Counted from the stretch's first letter, positions 1 through 5,932 are shown. The stretch is 5,998 nt of DNA from an uncultured bacterium (GCA_949288405.1 CASEKM010000154.1:1-5998), one strand, 5' to 3'. Notes: generated by a model not told the origin, from the sequence alone. Program-made: numbers and translations.

Positions 1-1
1 G

Positions 2-460
2 GCCATCTCCTTTGACGACCGCATCCAGGGCCCCTTCGCCCAAGACCTGGCCCGGGACTGCGGCGACTTCATCCTCCGCCGGTCCGACGGGGTGTACGCC
101 TATCAGCTGGCGGTGGTGGTGGACGACGGGGAGATGGGGGTCACCCAGGTGGTGCGGGGCAGCGACCTGCTGGACTCCACCCCCCGGCAGCTGTGGCTCC
201 AGGACCAGCTGGGCCTGCCCCACCCGGAGTACGGCCATGTGCCCCTCCTCCTGTCCCCCAGCGGGAAGCGGCTGGCCAAGCGGGACCGGGACCAGGAGCT
301 GGGCGCCCTTCAGGAGCGGTACACCGCCCGGGAGCTGGCGGGCATGCTGGCCCACCTGGCGGGGCTGATCCCGGAGCCCGCCCCGGTGACGCCGGAGGAG
401 CTGATCCCCCTGTTTTCCTGGGAGAAAATTCCGAAAGAGGACCTGTTCTCCCCCCTGTAG
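2..460 (+). CDS. gluQ: Glutamyl-Q tRNA(Asp) synthetase, 3' part only
   Basis: This is the last 152 residues of a class I aminoacyl-tRNA synthetase-like enzyme; the 5' end lies left of the window. GluQRS activates glutamate without tRNA and transfers it to the queuosine base at position 34 of tRNA(Asp) in the cytoplasm. The fragment shows the family block DFILRRSDGVYAYQLAVVVDD (visible residues about 22-42), then GVTQVVRGSDLLDSTPRQ (46-63), which closely resembles E. coli YadB/GluQ. The KMSKS-like loop appears as KRLAKRD (89-95). The protein stops soon afterwards, without the long anticodon-binding domain of GltX, and this is the main reason for preferring GluQRS over glutamyl-tRNA synthetase. 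No hairpin follows the stop codon directly; the first terminator-like structure is about 95 bp downstream. The family call is firm; the missing N-terminal HIGH motif could not be checked. Confidence 0.9.
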   Translation, partial: AISFDDRIQGPFAQDLARDCGDFILRRSDGVYAYQLAVVVDDGEMGVTQVVRGSDLLDSTPRQLWLQDQLGLPHPEYGHVPLLLSPSGKRLAKRDRDQELGALQERYTARELAGMLAHLAGLIPEPAPVTPEELIPLFSWEKIPKEDLFSPL

Positions 461-511
461 CCCCTGGTTTTCGTTACTTTTCACAAATCGGCAAAAACCG
501 CCAAAAAGCCA

Positions 512-540
512 TAGCCAACGGCCGGAAGATTGGGTATAAT
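512..540 (+). promoter_or_regulatory. Sigma-A-type promoter upstream of the AGCS symporter
   Basis: A perfect -10 box TATAAT lies at 535-540, with a -35 candidate TAGCCA at 512-517 (4 of 6 matches to TTGACA) and a 17-bp spacer. The predicted start is near 547, about 110 bases before the symporter start codon. An A-rich stretch with two near-repeats (GCAAAAACC and GCCAAAAAG) sits just upstream and could be an UP-like or operator element. The -10 box is convincing; the -35 is moderate. Confidence 0.65.
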
Positions 541-555
541 AGAGCCCGCTGAAAG

Positions 556-595
556 CTCCGCGTCCCTCACCAAAACGGTTCGCGGGGTTTTCTTT
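556..595 (+). terminator. Intrinsic terminator or attenuator in the symporter leader
   Basis: CTCCGCG (556-562) pairs with CGCGGGG (581-587) through seven pairs, one of them G-U, with an 18-nt loop. TTTTCTTT follows at 588-595. It may end the gluQ transcript. It also lies only about 10-50 bases downstream of the start predicted from the TATAAT box, so it could act as an attenuator of the symporter gene. The large loop makes it weaker than the other terminators in this window. Confidence 0.5.
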
Positions 596-596
596 C

Positions 597-620
597 GCCC
601 CCGGCGCACGCCGCCGGGGC
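597..620 (+). other. GC-rich leader hairpin upstream of the AGCS gene
   Basis: GCCCC (597-601) pairs with GGGGC (616-620). After one bulged C (602), GGCG (603-606) pairs with CGCC (612-615), leaving a 5-nt loop. Only a weak run (TTTT at 625-628) follows after AGAA, so this is a poor terminator. It may be leader RNA structure upstream of the ribosome binding site. It does not match a riboswitch class that I recognise. Confidence 0.35.
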
Positions 621-640
621 AGAATTTTGTGAGAAAGAGA

Positions 641-647
641 AAGGGAG
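641..647 (+). promoter_or_regulatory. Ribosome binding site that sets the GTG start at 658
   Basis: AAGGGAG lies 10 bases upstream of the GTG at 658-660. The first in-frame ATG is at 694, inside the predicted first membrane segment and with no purine-rich motif in front of it. The GTG is therefore the better start. Confidence 0.6.
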
Positions 648-657
648 TGTATCTGCT

Positions 658-2070
658 GTGATCAACGACATCGTCCTTGCGATCAGCAACTTCATGTACA
701 CCTATCTGCTGGTGATCCTTCTGCTGGCGGCCGGGCTGTACTTCACCTTCCGCACCCGATTCATTCAGTTCCGCATGTTCCGGGAGTCCCTCCGGGTGGT
801 GGCCGAGCGCCCTGACCGGGCCGGCACCGTCTCCTCCTTCCAGGCCCTGATGGTGTCCACCGCCTCCCGGGTGGGTACGGGCAACATCATCGGCGTGTCC
901 GTGGCCATCTGCATCGGCGGCTATGGGGCCGTGTTCTGGATGTGGCTCATCGCCATCATCGGCGGGGCCACCGCCTTTGTGGAGTCCACCCTGGCCCAGA
1001 TCTACAAGCGCCGCAACGCCGAGACCGGCGAGAGCTACGGCGGCCCCGCCTACTACATCGAGGCCGCCCTCCACAGCCGCCCCCTGGCGGTGCTCTTCGC
1101 CCTGAGCCTCATCGCCACCTACGCCGGCGGCTTCAATATGCTGTGCTCCTTCAACCTCCAGTCCACCTTCGCCGCCTACAGCTTCTATGCCGACAACCAG
1201 AAGCTCATGCCCTGGGTCATCGGCGGCGTGGCCGCCCTGCTCACCTGCTTCTGCGTCATGGGCGGCGGCAAGCGGATCATCGCCTTCGCCTCCACCCTGG
1301 TGCCCTTCATGGGCGGGCTGTATGTGCTGGTGGCCGTCATCGTGGTGGTGCTGAATCTGGAGCTCCTGCCCCAGGTGTTCGTGCGCATCTTCCAGGGCGC
1401 CTTTGACTTCCAGGCCATCTTCGGGGCCTTCACCAGCTCCGCCCTCATGCAGGGCATCAAGCGGGGCCTGTTCTCCAACGAGGCCGGCGTGGGCTCCGCC
1501 CCCAACGCCGCCGCGGCCGCCAACGTGAGCCATCCGGTGAAGCAGGGCCTGGTGCAGATGCTCTCCGTCTTCCTGGACACCCTGCTCATCTGCTCCGCCA
1601 CCGCCCTGATGCTCCTGTGCTCCGGCGTGGAGCCCACCGAGGCCGCCCAGGGCGCCCCCTATGTCCAGGCGGCCCTGTCCGCCTCCTTCGGCCAGCTGGG
1701 CCCCATCTTTATCACCGTGGCCATGGTGCTCTTTGCCTTCACCACCCTGATCGGCAACCTGTTCTATGTGGACAACGCCCTGGCCTATCTGATGAAGAAG
1801 GTGCCCTCCAAGCAGTTCATGTTCGTGTTCCGCATCGCGGCCGTCCTGCTCATCTTCCTGGGCGCCGGCCTGAGCATCGATCTGGTGTGGAACCTGGCCG
1901 ACGTGCTCATGGGCATTATGGTCATGATCAACGTGCCGGTGATCCTGTTCCTCTCCCGCCCCGCCCTGGCCGCTCTGAAGGACTACGCCGCCCAGCGGAA
2001 GACCGGCCGCAACCCGGTGTTCACGGCCTCCAGTGTGGGGCTGAAGGAGAAGACCGACTATTGGAACTGA
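658..2070 (+). CDS. Alanine/glycine:cation symporter (AGCS family)
   Basis: This 470-residue polytopic membrane protein has the usual length of the amino acid carrier family that takes up alanine, glycine or related amino acids with Na+ or H+. Family blocks are present in order: an N-terminal hydrophobic helix followed by FRTRFIQFRMF (31-41), the signature SRVGTGNIIGVS (70-81) leading into GGYGAVFWMW (87-96), YGGPAYYIE (127-135), the strongly conserved RGLFSNEAGVGSAPNA (269-284) followed by HPVKQGLVQM (292-301) and FLDT (305-308), and the typical tail NPVF...GL...TDYW (452-469). About ten or eleven hydrophobic segments can be seen. Translation starts at a GTG behind AAGGGAG. The gene has its own promoter region, a possible attenuator and a strong terminator, so it is probably monocistronic. 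The family is certain; the substrate (alanine, glycine, glutamine) cannot be decided from sequence, so no symbol is given. Confidence 0.93.
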   Translation: MINDIVLAISNFMYTYLLVILLLAAGLYFTFRTRFIQFRMFRESLRVVAERPDRAGTVSSFQALMVSTASRVGTGNIIGVSVAICIGGYGAVFWMWLIAIIGGATAFVESTLAQIYKRRNAETGESYGGPAYYIEAALHSRPLAVLFALSLIATYAGGFNMLCSFNLQSTFAAYSFYADNQKLMPWVIGGVAALLTCFCVMGGGKRIIAFASTLVPFMGGLYVLVAVIVVVLNLELLPQVFVRIFQGAFDFQAIFGAFTSSALMQGIKRGLFSNEAGVGSAPNAAAAANVSHPVKQGLVQMLSVFLDTLLICSATALMLLCSGVEPTEAAQGAPYVQAALSASFGQLGPIFITVAMVLFAFTTLIGNLFYVDNALAYLMKKVPSKQFMFVFRIAAVLLIFLGAGLSIDLVWNLADVLMGIMVMINVPVILFLSRPALAALKDYAAQRKTGRNPVFTASSVGLKEKTDYWN

Positions 2071-2084
2071 CGCCGTCCCTCCCC

Positions 2085-2119
2085 GCCAGCCGTCTTTTCA
2101 GACGGCTGGCTTTTCTTTT
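2085..2119 (+). terminator. Strong intrinsic terminator of the AGCS symporter gene
   Basis: GCCAGCCGTC (2085-2094) and GACGGCTGGC (2101-2110) form a perfect 10-bp stem with a 6-nt TTTTCA loop, followed by TTTTCTTTT at 2111-2119. It begins 14 bases after the symporter stop codon. Confidence 0.93.
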
Positions 2120-2126
2120 CCGCAGC

Positions 2127-2165
2127 AAAAGGGACGCTGGAGCGGATGCTCCAGCGTCCCTTTTT
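2127..2165 (-). terminator. Bidirectional intrinsic terminator between convergent genes
   Basis: GGGACGCTGGAGC (2131-2143) and GCTCCAGCGTCCC (2148-2160) form a perfect 13-bp stem with a 4-nt loop. AAAA precedes it (2127-2130) and TTTTT follows it (2161-2165), so it has a T-run on both strands. It lies about 15 bases past the stop of the leftward phosphoribosyltransferase-like gene, for which it is the main terminator. It also backs up the symporter terminator. Confidence 0.93.
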
Positions 2166-2179
2166 ATGATGGATCCTTC

Positions 2180-2815
2180 TCACAGGATAGACAGACCATA
2201 GCTGTTCACCAGTGCGTCGATCTTCTTGCCGGACTTGCACATGGCGCACTCCTCCGGGGCGTAGGTCTCATAGTTGGGGATATCGGAGGGGACGAACAGG
2301 CTGTACACCGGCAGGCCGTCCAGCTCCTCCATGGAGCTGAACACCGAGGCGATGCCCTGCACCTTTCCGCCGTAATACTCCACACACTCGGACACGCGCC
2401 GGCCGCTCTTGCCGGAGTTGATGGTGGAGATCAGGATGAGGATATTCTTCCCGGCCACCATGGGGATCAGGTTGTCCCGGAAGATCATCAGGCCGCTGTT
2501 GTCGTACTCAGGTGTGACGATATTGATGTTTTTGGCCCCGTTCACCGCAAACAAGGTGTTCTTGGCCAGGTGGCGGGCCAGGAAGGTGCCGATCACCTCA
2601 CTGCCATCCAGACAGACGATGGTATCAACGCCCTTCTCATAGGCATACCGCTGGGCCAGGGTCATGGCGGCCTCTCGGGCCATGGTGTGCTCGTGCTTCA
2701 TGCGAGTAATGTCCATGTAGTGACTGTTGTGGGAATGGCGGGTCGCGAAATGCCCTGCGATGAGAGATACTTCCAGCTTGGGGTTCAGTCTGGAACGGAT
2801 GACGGTGGTTTTCAT
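2180..2815 (-). CDS. Orotate phosphoribosyltransferase-like protein with degenerate PRPP loop
   Basis: This 211-residue soluble protein has the layout of a type I phosphoribosyltransferase close to PyrE. AGHFATRHSHNSHYMD (20-35) corresponds to the OPRT N-terminal hood region, VDTIVCLDGSEVIGTFLA (63-80) to the first core strand and loop, and ILILISTINSGKSGRRV (125-141) to the strand and loop that normally bind PRPP. In active OPRTs that loop carries two adjacent acidic residues (roughly VEDVxTTG); here the positions read ISTINSG, so the acidic pair is gone. Near the C-terminus, EECAMCKSG (188-196) resembles the short Cys-x-x-Cys-x-x-Gly segment of many OPRTs. The ATG at 2813-2815 is well supported by AGGAGG seven bases upstream (2823-2828). 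No pyrimidine genes are nearby; the gene has its own promoter and terminator. It could be an enzyme with another substrate, a nucleotide-sensing protein, or an inactive relative. Fold family is probable; activity is unknown. Confidence 0.8.
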   Translation of the reverse strand: MKTTVIRSRLNPKLEVSLIAGHFATRHSHNSHYMDITRMKHEHTMAREAAMTLAQRYAYEKGVDTIVCLDGSEVIGTFLARHLAKNTLFAVNGAKNINIVTPEYDNSGLMIFRDNLIPMVAGKNILILISTINSGKSGRRVSECVEYYGGKVQGIASVFSSMEELDGLPVYSLFVPSDIPNYETYAPEECAMCKSGKKIDALVNSYGLSIL

Positions 2816-2848
2816 AGCTCTGCCTCCTTTTTGTCATAAAGTACGAGT

Positions 2849-2896
2849 TTTGCTATCTTGATTATACTATCCTTTGTGAAAAAAAGCAATAGCAAA
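2849..2896. repeat. Inverted repeat around the leftward promoter, possible operator pair
   Basis: TTTGCTAT (2849-2856) and its exact reverse complement ATAGCAAA (2889-2896) have centres 40 bp apart, about four helical turns. They bracket the -10 and -35 boxes of the phosphoribosyltransferase-like gene: one arm lies on the predicted transcription start and the other touches the -35. The spacing suits a repressor pair or loop, but the DNA here is A/T-rich and chance cannot be excluded. Confidence 0.4.
2861..2889 (-). promoter_or_regulatory. Promoter of the phosphoribosyltransferase-like gene
   Basis: On the minus strand there is a perfect -10 box TATAAT (2866 to 2861) and a partial -35 box TTGCTT (2889 to 2884), with a 17-bp spacer. 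The predicted start is near 2854, leaving a leader of about 40 bases that contains the AGGAGG ribosome binding site. Confidence 0.65.
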
Positions 2897-2914
2897 CCTG
2901 CTGCAACTCTCCTC

Positions 2915-2943
2915 TTGCCCATTGGGCACTTTCCTGGTATAGT
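2915..2943 (+). promoter_or_regulatory. Extended -10 promoter of the DUF1643 gene
   Basis: A -35 box TTGCCC (2915-2920, four of six matches) and a -10 box TATAGT (2938-2943) are 17 bp apart, and TGG directly before the -10 forms an extended -10 element. Transcription would start near 2950, about 26 bases before the start codon. It probably also serves the binding-protein gene downstream. Confidence 0.7.
2916..2928. promoter_or_regulatory. Palindrome over the -35 box, candidate operator
   Basis: TGCCCATTGGGCA is a perfect palindrome with 6-bp arms around one central base. It overlaps five of the six -35 bases of the DUF1643 promoter. A protein bound here would block RNA polymerase, which fits an operator, but 13 bp is short and no regulator gene is visible in the window. 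Confidence 0.35.
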
Positions 2944-2975
2944 GGGAGACACACCAGAGAGAAAGAAGGTTCCCC

Positions 2976-3593
2976 ATGCACATTCCCGCCTGTGAGACCA
3001 GCCAGCTGGAGCTGGTGCGCTTTGCCCCCGCCCTGGAGGCGGCCAGCCGCCCCTCCCCCGACTACGACGTGAACAAGTGGCTCTACGTCCCCAATGTCTA
3101 TTCCGAGTACCGGTACATCCTGGGCACCCGAGGGCAGAAGCCGCTGATCTGCATCGGCATCAACCCCTCCACCGCCGCCCCGGACGCCCTGGACAACACG
3201 CTCAAGTCGGTGGAGCGGGTGGCCCATTTTAACGGCTACGACAGCTTCATCATGTTCAACGTGTACGCCCAGCGGGCCACCGACCCGGACGACATGGAGC
3301 TGACCTACAACCCAGAGCTCCACCGGGAGAACATGGAGGCCTTTGACTACGCCCTCTCCCTGGACCGGGCCGGAGCGCCCGCAGTGTGGGCGGCCTGGGG
3401 GACCATCATTGAGAAGCGGGACTATCTGCCCGCCTGCGTCCGGGACATGGTCCGCATCGGGACGGCCCGGAACGCGGTGTGGTACTCCGCGGGAAAGCGC
3501 TCCAAAAAGGGCCACCCCCACCACCCCCTGTACCTGCGCAGGGACAGCGTATTGGAGCCCTTTGACGTAGCGGGATACCTGGACCGCCTCTGA
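2976..3593 (+). CDS. DUF1643 domain-containing protein
   Basis: This 205-residue soluble protein belongs to the uncharacterised DUF1643 family (Pfam PF07799); no biochemical role can be stated. Recognisable blocks are LICIGINPSTAAPDALDNT (57-75), the family's N-P-S-T-A segment followed by D-N-T; GYDSFIMFNVYAQRATDP (87-104), the typical hydrophobic strand and R-A-T-D-P turn; WAAWG (138-142); and the C-terminal KKGHPHHPLYL (177-187), matching the usual G-x-P-x-H-P-L-Y-L ending. There is no signal peptide or membrane segment. The first 30 or so residues look like a family-variable extension. The ATG at 2976 is preceded by AGAAGG (2964-2969) with 6-base spacing. The gene is first in a likely two-gene unit with the binding-protein gene 43 bp downstream, under its own extended -10 promoter. 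Confidence 0.9.
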   Translation: MHIPACETSQLELVRFAPALEAASRPSPDYDVNKWLYVPNVYSEYRYILGTRGQKPLICIGINPSTAAPDALDNTLKSVERVAHFNGYDSFIMFNVYAQRATDPDDMELTYNPELHRENMEAFDYALSLDRAGAPAVWAAWGTIIEKRDYLPACVRDMVRIGTARNAVWYSAGKRSKKGHPHHPLYLRRDSVLEPFDVAGYLDRL

Positions 3594-3636
3594 GATCCCA
3601 TGTACCCGCCCCGCCCCATGAGAAAGGAGAGCTGTT

Positions 3637-4849
3637 ATGAAAACCAACTGGAAAAACCGGCTGAGCAAGCTCCTCCAGGCTGCGGTCTACGCCGGGCTGC
3701 TGGGGTTCCTGCTGTTCTGCGCGCTGACCTACATCTCACTGATGGGCTGGCCCCCCTACCTCCAGCAGGCCCTGTGGGTCCTTGGCCCCGCCTGCCTGCT
3801 GGCGGTCGTGCTGGTCATCTATCTCCCCAAGCGGCACCGGAAAAAGCTGGCCCTGTGCCTGCTGGCAGTGGCGGTGGGGTGCGGGGCCTATGTGGGCCAC
3901 GGCCTCTGGCGGGACAGCATCCCCACCATGGACGACCGGGACCTTCTTCTGTGGCAGTATGAGCCCTTCGCCCCGGACACCAAGGCGGCCTCTTTGGACG
4001 AGTCCTCCACCCTCACCCTTTCAGAGGATGCGCTTTTGCGGCTGGACGGGGCCACCGCCCTGTACCCGGTATACGCCGGCTTCGTTCAGGCGGTCTACCC
4101 CCAGGGGGAGTACCCGCTGTACGCCGCCACCGAGGACGGGTGCGGTCTGGTGACCTGCAGCGGCACTGTGGACGCTTACCATCGGCTGATCCAGGGGGAC
4201 ACCGACTTGATTTTTGCCGCCGCCCCCTCCCAGGAACAGCTGGACATGGCCGCCCAGGCGGGGGTGGAGCTCCACCTGACCCCCATCGGCCGGGAGGCCT
4301 TCGTGTTCTTTGTCAACAGCGAAAATCCGGTGGAGGGCCTGACTGTGGAGGAGATTCAGGGCATTTACACGGGGCAGATCACCAACTGGAGCCAGGTGGG
4401 CGGGAAGAACCAATCTATCCGCCCCTTCCAGCGCCGAGAGAACAGCGGCAGTCAATCCGCCCTCCTCCGGCTGATGGAGGGGCTCCCCCTGATCGAGCCG
4501 GAGCAGGAGGACCGGGTGGGCGACATGGGCGGCATCCATCATCCGTGACGTAGCCGATTACCGCAATTACGCCAACGCCATCGGCTTCTCCTTCCGCTTC
4601 TACGCCTCTGAGATGGAGGCCAACGACCAGATCCGCCTTCTGGCTCTGGACGGTGTGGCCCCCACCAAAGAGACCATCCGGGACGGCAGCTACCCCATCT
4701 CCGACTCCTTCTACGCCGTCACCGCCGCCCCCATCGGGCAGCCGGACCCCCGGGAGAGCGACCCGCAGCTGGACGCCTTTCTCCGCTGGATCCTGTCGGA
4801 ACAGGGACAGCGGATCATAGAGGCCAGCGGCTACGTGGGCATTTCATAG
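3637..4849 (+). pseudogene. Membrane-anchored PstS-like solute-binding protein, frameshifted
   Basis: The first 303 codons (3637-4548) and a second-frame segment (about 4538-4849, 103 residues) together make one protein of about 403 residues. Three hydrophobic helices come first (about 16-36, 46-63 and 71-89), with basic residues before the first and between the second and third (PKRHRKK), which places the C-terminal domain outside the cell. That domain resembles PstS-type phosphate-binding proteins (PBP_like_2): LDGATALYPVYAGFVQAVY (136-154), CSGTVDAYHRLIQGDTD (174-190), LTPIGREAFVFFVN (214-227), ITNWSQVGG (248-256) and RRENSGSQ (266-273). In the other frame come DVADYRNYANAIGFSF and a tail with WILSEQGQ. 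The frame break after GGI removes about a quarter of the protein, including part of the second lobe. AAAGGAG (3623-3629) supports the ATG. No PstCAB genes are nearby, so a sensing or anchoring role is possible. The in-frame ATG at 4613 has no ribosome binding site. A sequencing or assembly error is an alternative to a true mutation. Confidence 0.85.
4531..4548 (+). other. Frameshift site in the PstS-like gene
   Basis: The reading frame runs GGC ATC CAT CAT CCG TGA and stops. One base on, from 4538, ATC ATC CGT GAC continues the homologous protein. Removing one C from the CC at 4536-4537 restores GGIIIRDVADY, and removing four bases (a CATC or ATCC unit) restores GGIIRDVADY. The local ATCCATCATCC repeats favour slippage. 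The net change is +1. Confidence 0.85.
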
Positions 4850-4857
4850 GGAACAGC

Positions 4858-4900
4858 AAAAGCAGGCAGCGTTTCTCCCGGAAAACGTCTGCCTGCTTTT
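4858..4900. terminator. Bidirectional terminator between convergent genes
   Basis: GCAGGCAG (4862-4869) pairs with CTGCCTGC (4889-4896). After one bulged T (4888), CGTTT (4870-4874) pairs with AAACG (4883-4887), leaving an 8-nt loop. AAAA (4858-4861) before and TTTT (4897-4900) after give T-runs on both strands. It can end both the binding-protein transcript and the leftward membrane-protein transcript, whose stop codon begins one base beyond it. Confidence 0.9.
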
Positions 4901-4901
4901 C

Positions 4902-5822
4902 TCATCCTTTTTTCTTCAGCGCCTGCTTCAGCTCCTGCCTCAGATGCAGCGCCCGGGCCACATGGTAGTTGACCACCACATCCTCCACCGACTCCTGCCG
5001 CTTCGGCGGCTCCTCGGAGAGCTTCGCCCCCAGGCTCCGCAGGGCCTGGCGGTTTTCCTGGTTGAGGCAGCCCAGCCGCTCCATGTTCCGCAGGGTCTCC
5101 AGCTCCACCAGCAGCTCGTGGGCAATGTCCTCACAGGTGCGCAGCGCCTGGAGCTCCCGCTTCTGCCGCTTCCGCCGGAACAGCCGCTGGTCCGCAAAGA
5201 GGGCCAGCTGGCCCTCCAGGGCGTTGATCTTACGGCTGAGCTGGTCCGCCTCTGGCAGGTGCTCATCCCCGTCAAACATGTCCTCCAAAAATTGGATCAG
5301 GTCTGAATCCAGCCCCGCCATGGTCTGACGGATCTTCCGGCTGTTGTCGTAGGGGAACACCAGGGTGTTGATGACCATGCCGATCCCCAGGCCGATGGCC
5401 GTATCCCACAGGCGGCCCAGAGAGTAGCTCACCGCCTCCACCTCCGGGTTCAGGCAGATATTGACCAGCACCAGGCAGGGCAGCAGGGGGAGCAGCTTCA
5501 GGTGGGAGTACTGGTACATCCACAGCAGGATGATGATCCCGATCCCCACCGCGGCCAGACTTGGGACCTGCAGCTCCATCATGACGATCGACAGCAGCGC
5601 TCCCACCGAGACGCTGCAGATCTGCGTCAGGCACGCCGCAACCGAGGCCTTGAAGGTGGGCCCCACCGCCGACATGGCTCCGATGGTGGCAAACACTACT
5701 TTTGCAGTGGTAGCGCCGTAGGGCTGCACCACCAGCAGGGCCAAGATGACCGCCACAGCGGTTTTAATGGTCCGCAGGCCCACCGGGATCTTCCAGGCCC
5801 GGAGCCGCTCCTCGATCGTCAT
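4902..5822 (-). CDS. FUSC / aromatic acid exporter-like membrane protein
   Basis: This 306-residue protein resembles the aromatic acid exporter (ArAE, YgaE/DUF939-type) branch of the FUSC superfamily, inner-membrane proteins thought to export aromatic carboxylic acids or related compounds. Its N-terminal half carries about six hydrophobic segments (about 15-33, 38-56, 63-82, 88-104, 107-123 and 136-156). The start GLRTIKTAVAVILALLV (15-31) and the block GRLWDTAIGLGIGMVINTLVFP (136-157) are typical of the family. Residues 160-306 form a charged, mainly helical cytoplasmic tail. I chose the ATG at 5820-5822, because GGGAGG lies eight bases upstream and the protein then begins just before the first membrane helix; the frame stays open to a TTG at 5915, but that would run through the rRNA terminator. 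No convincing promoter was found in the 75 bp upstream. The family is likely; the substrate is unknown. Confidence 0.85.
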   Translation of the reverse strand: MTIEERLRAWKIPVGLRTIKTAVAVILALLVVQPYGATTAKVVFATIGAMSAVGPTFKASVAACLTQICSVSVGALLSIVMMELQVPSLAAVGIGIIILLWMYQYSHLKLLPLLPCLVLVNICLNPEVEAVSYSLGRLWDTAIGLGIGMVINTLVFPYDNSRKIRQTMAGLDSDLIQFLEDMFDGDEHLPEADQLSRKINALEGQLALFADQRLFRRKRQKRELQALRTCEDIAHELLVELETLRNMERLGCLNQENRQALRSLGAKLSEEPPKRQESVEDVVVNYHVARALHLRQELKQALKKKG

Positions 5823-5830
5823 GGGACTTT

Positions 5831-5836
5831 CCTCCC
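5831..5836 (-). promoter_or_regulatory. Ribosome binding site that sets the start at 5822
   Basis: GGGAGG on the minus strand (5836 to 5831) is eight bases upstream of the ATG at 5822. It decides against the upstream TTG at 5915, which lies within the loop of a terminator hairpin and has no purine-rich motif. Confidence 0.75.
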
Positions 5837-5896
5837 TCTCTCTGGCCCCGGCATCCCACTGTTCACCGGGAAACGCACAAAAGGCCGGCATTGAAT

Positions 5897-5929
5897 GAAA
5901 AAGGACGGACAGCAAACACTGTCCGTCCT
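5897..5929 (-). terminator. Terminator of the rRNA transcript
   Basis: On the minus strand AGGACGGACAG (5929 to 5919) pairs with CTGTCCGTCCT (5912 to 5902) in a perfect 11-bp stem with a 6-nt loop, followed by TTTTT (5901 to 5897). It directly follows the 5S rRNA 3' end, as is usual for the end of an rRNA operon. There is no T-run on the plus strand. Confidence 0.92.
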
Positions 5930-5932
5930 ACT

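Noticed and set aside
485..510. Near-repeats GCAAAAACC and GCCAAAAAG as a possible repeat array
   Set aside because: There are only two short imperfect copies with no regular spacing, so this is not a CRISPR or iteron array; it is noted only as a possible upstream promoter element.
541..657. Riboswitch in the symporter leader, for example a glycine riboswitch
   Set aside because: The leader is only about 110 bases and lacks the conserved glycine aptamer segments; only two simple hairpins can be seen.
481..1533. Long open frame of 350 codons on the minus strand, antisense to the symporter
   Set aside because: Its product is dominated by Gly, His, Ala and Glu, as expected from the antisense of a GC-rich gene, and the plus strand is a clear AGCS gene.
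2862..3668. Open frame of 268 codons on the minus strand across the DUF1643 gene
   Set aside because: It covers both promoters of the divergent region and has a low-complexity Gly/Val/His-rich product; the plus-strand DUF1643 protein has recognisable family motifs.
4613..4849. Separate small gene starting at the ATG at 4613
   Set aside because: There is no ribosome binding site, and homology to the PstS-like domain continues upstream of this ATG in the same frame to about 4538. It is the 3' part of the frameshifted gene.
4902..5915. Longer version of the FUSC-like protein starting at a TTG at 5915
   Set aside because: The TTG is in the loop of the rRNA terminator hairpin and has no ribosome binding site; the ATG at 5822 has GGGAGG at good spacing and matches the family start.
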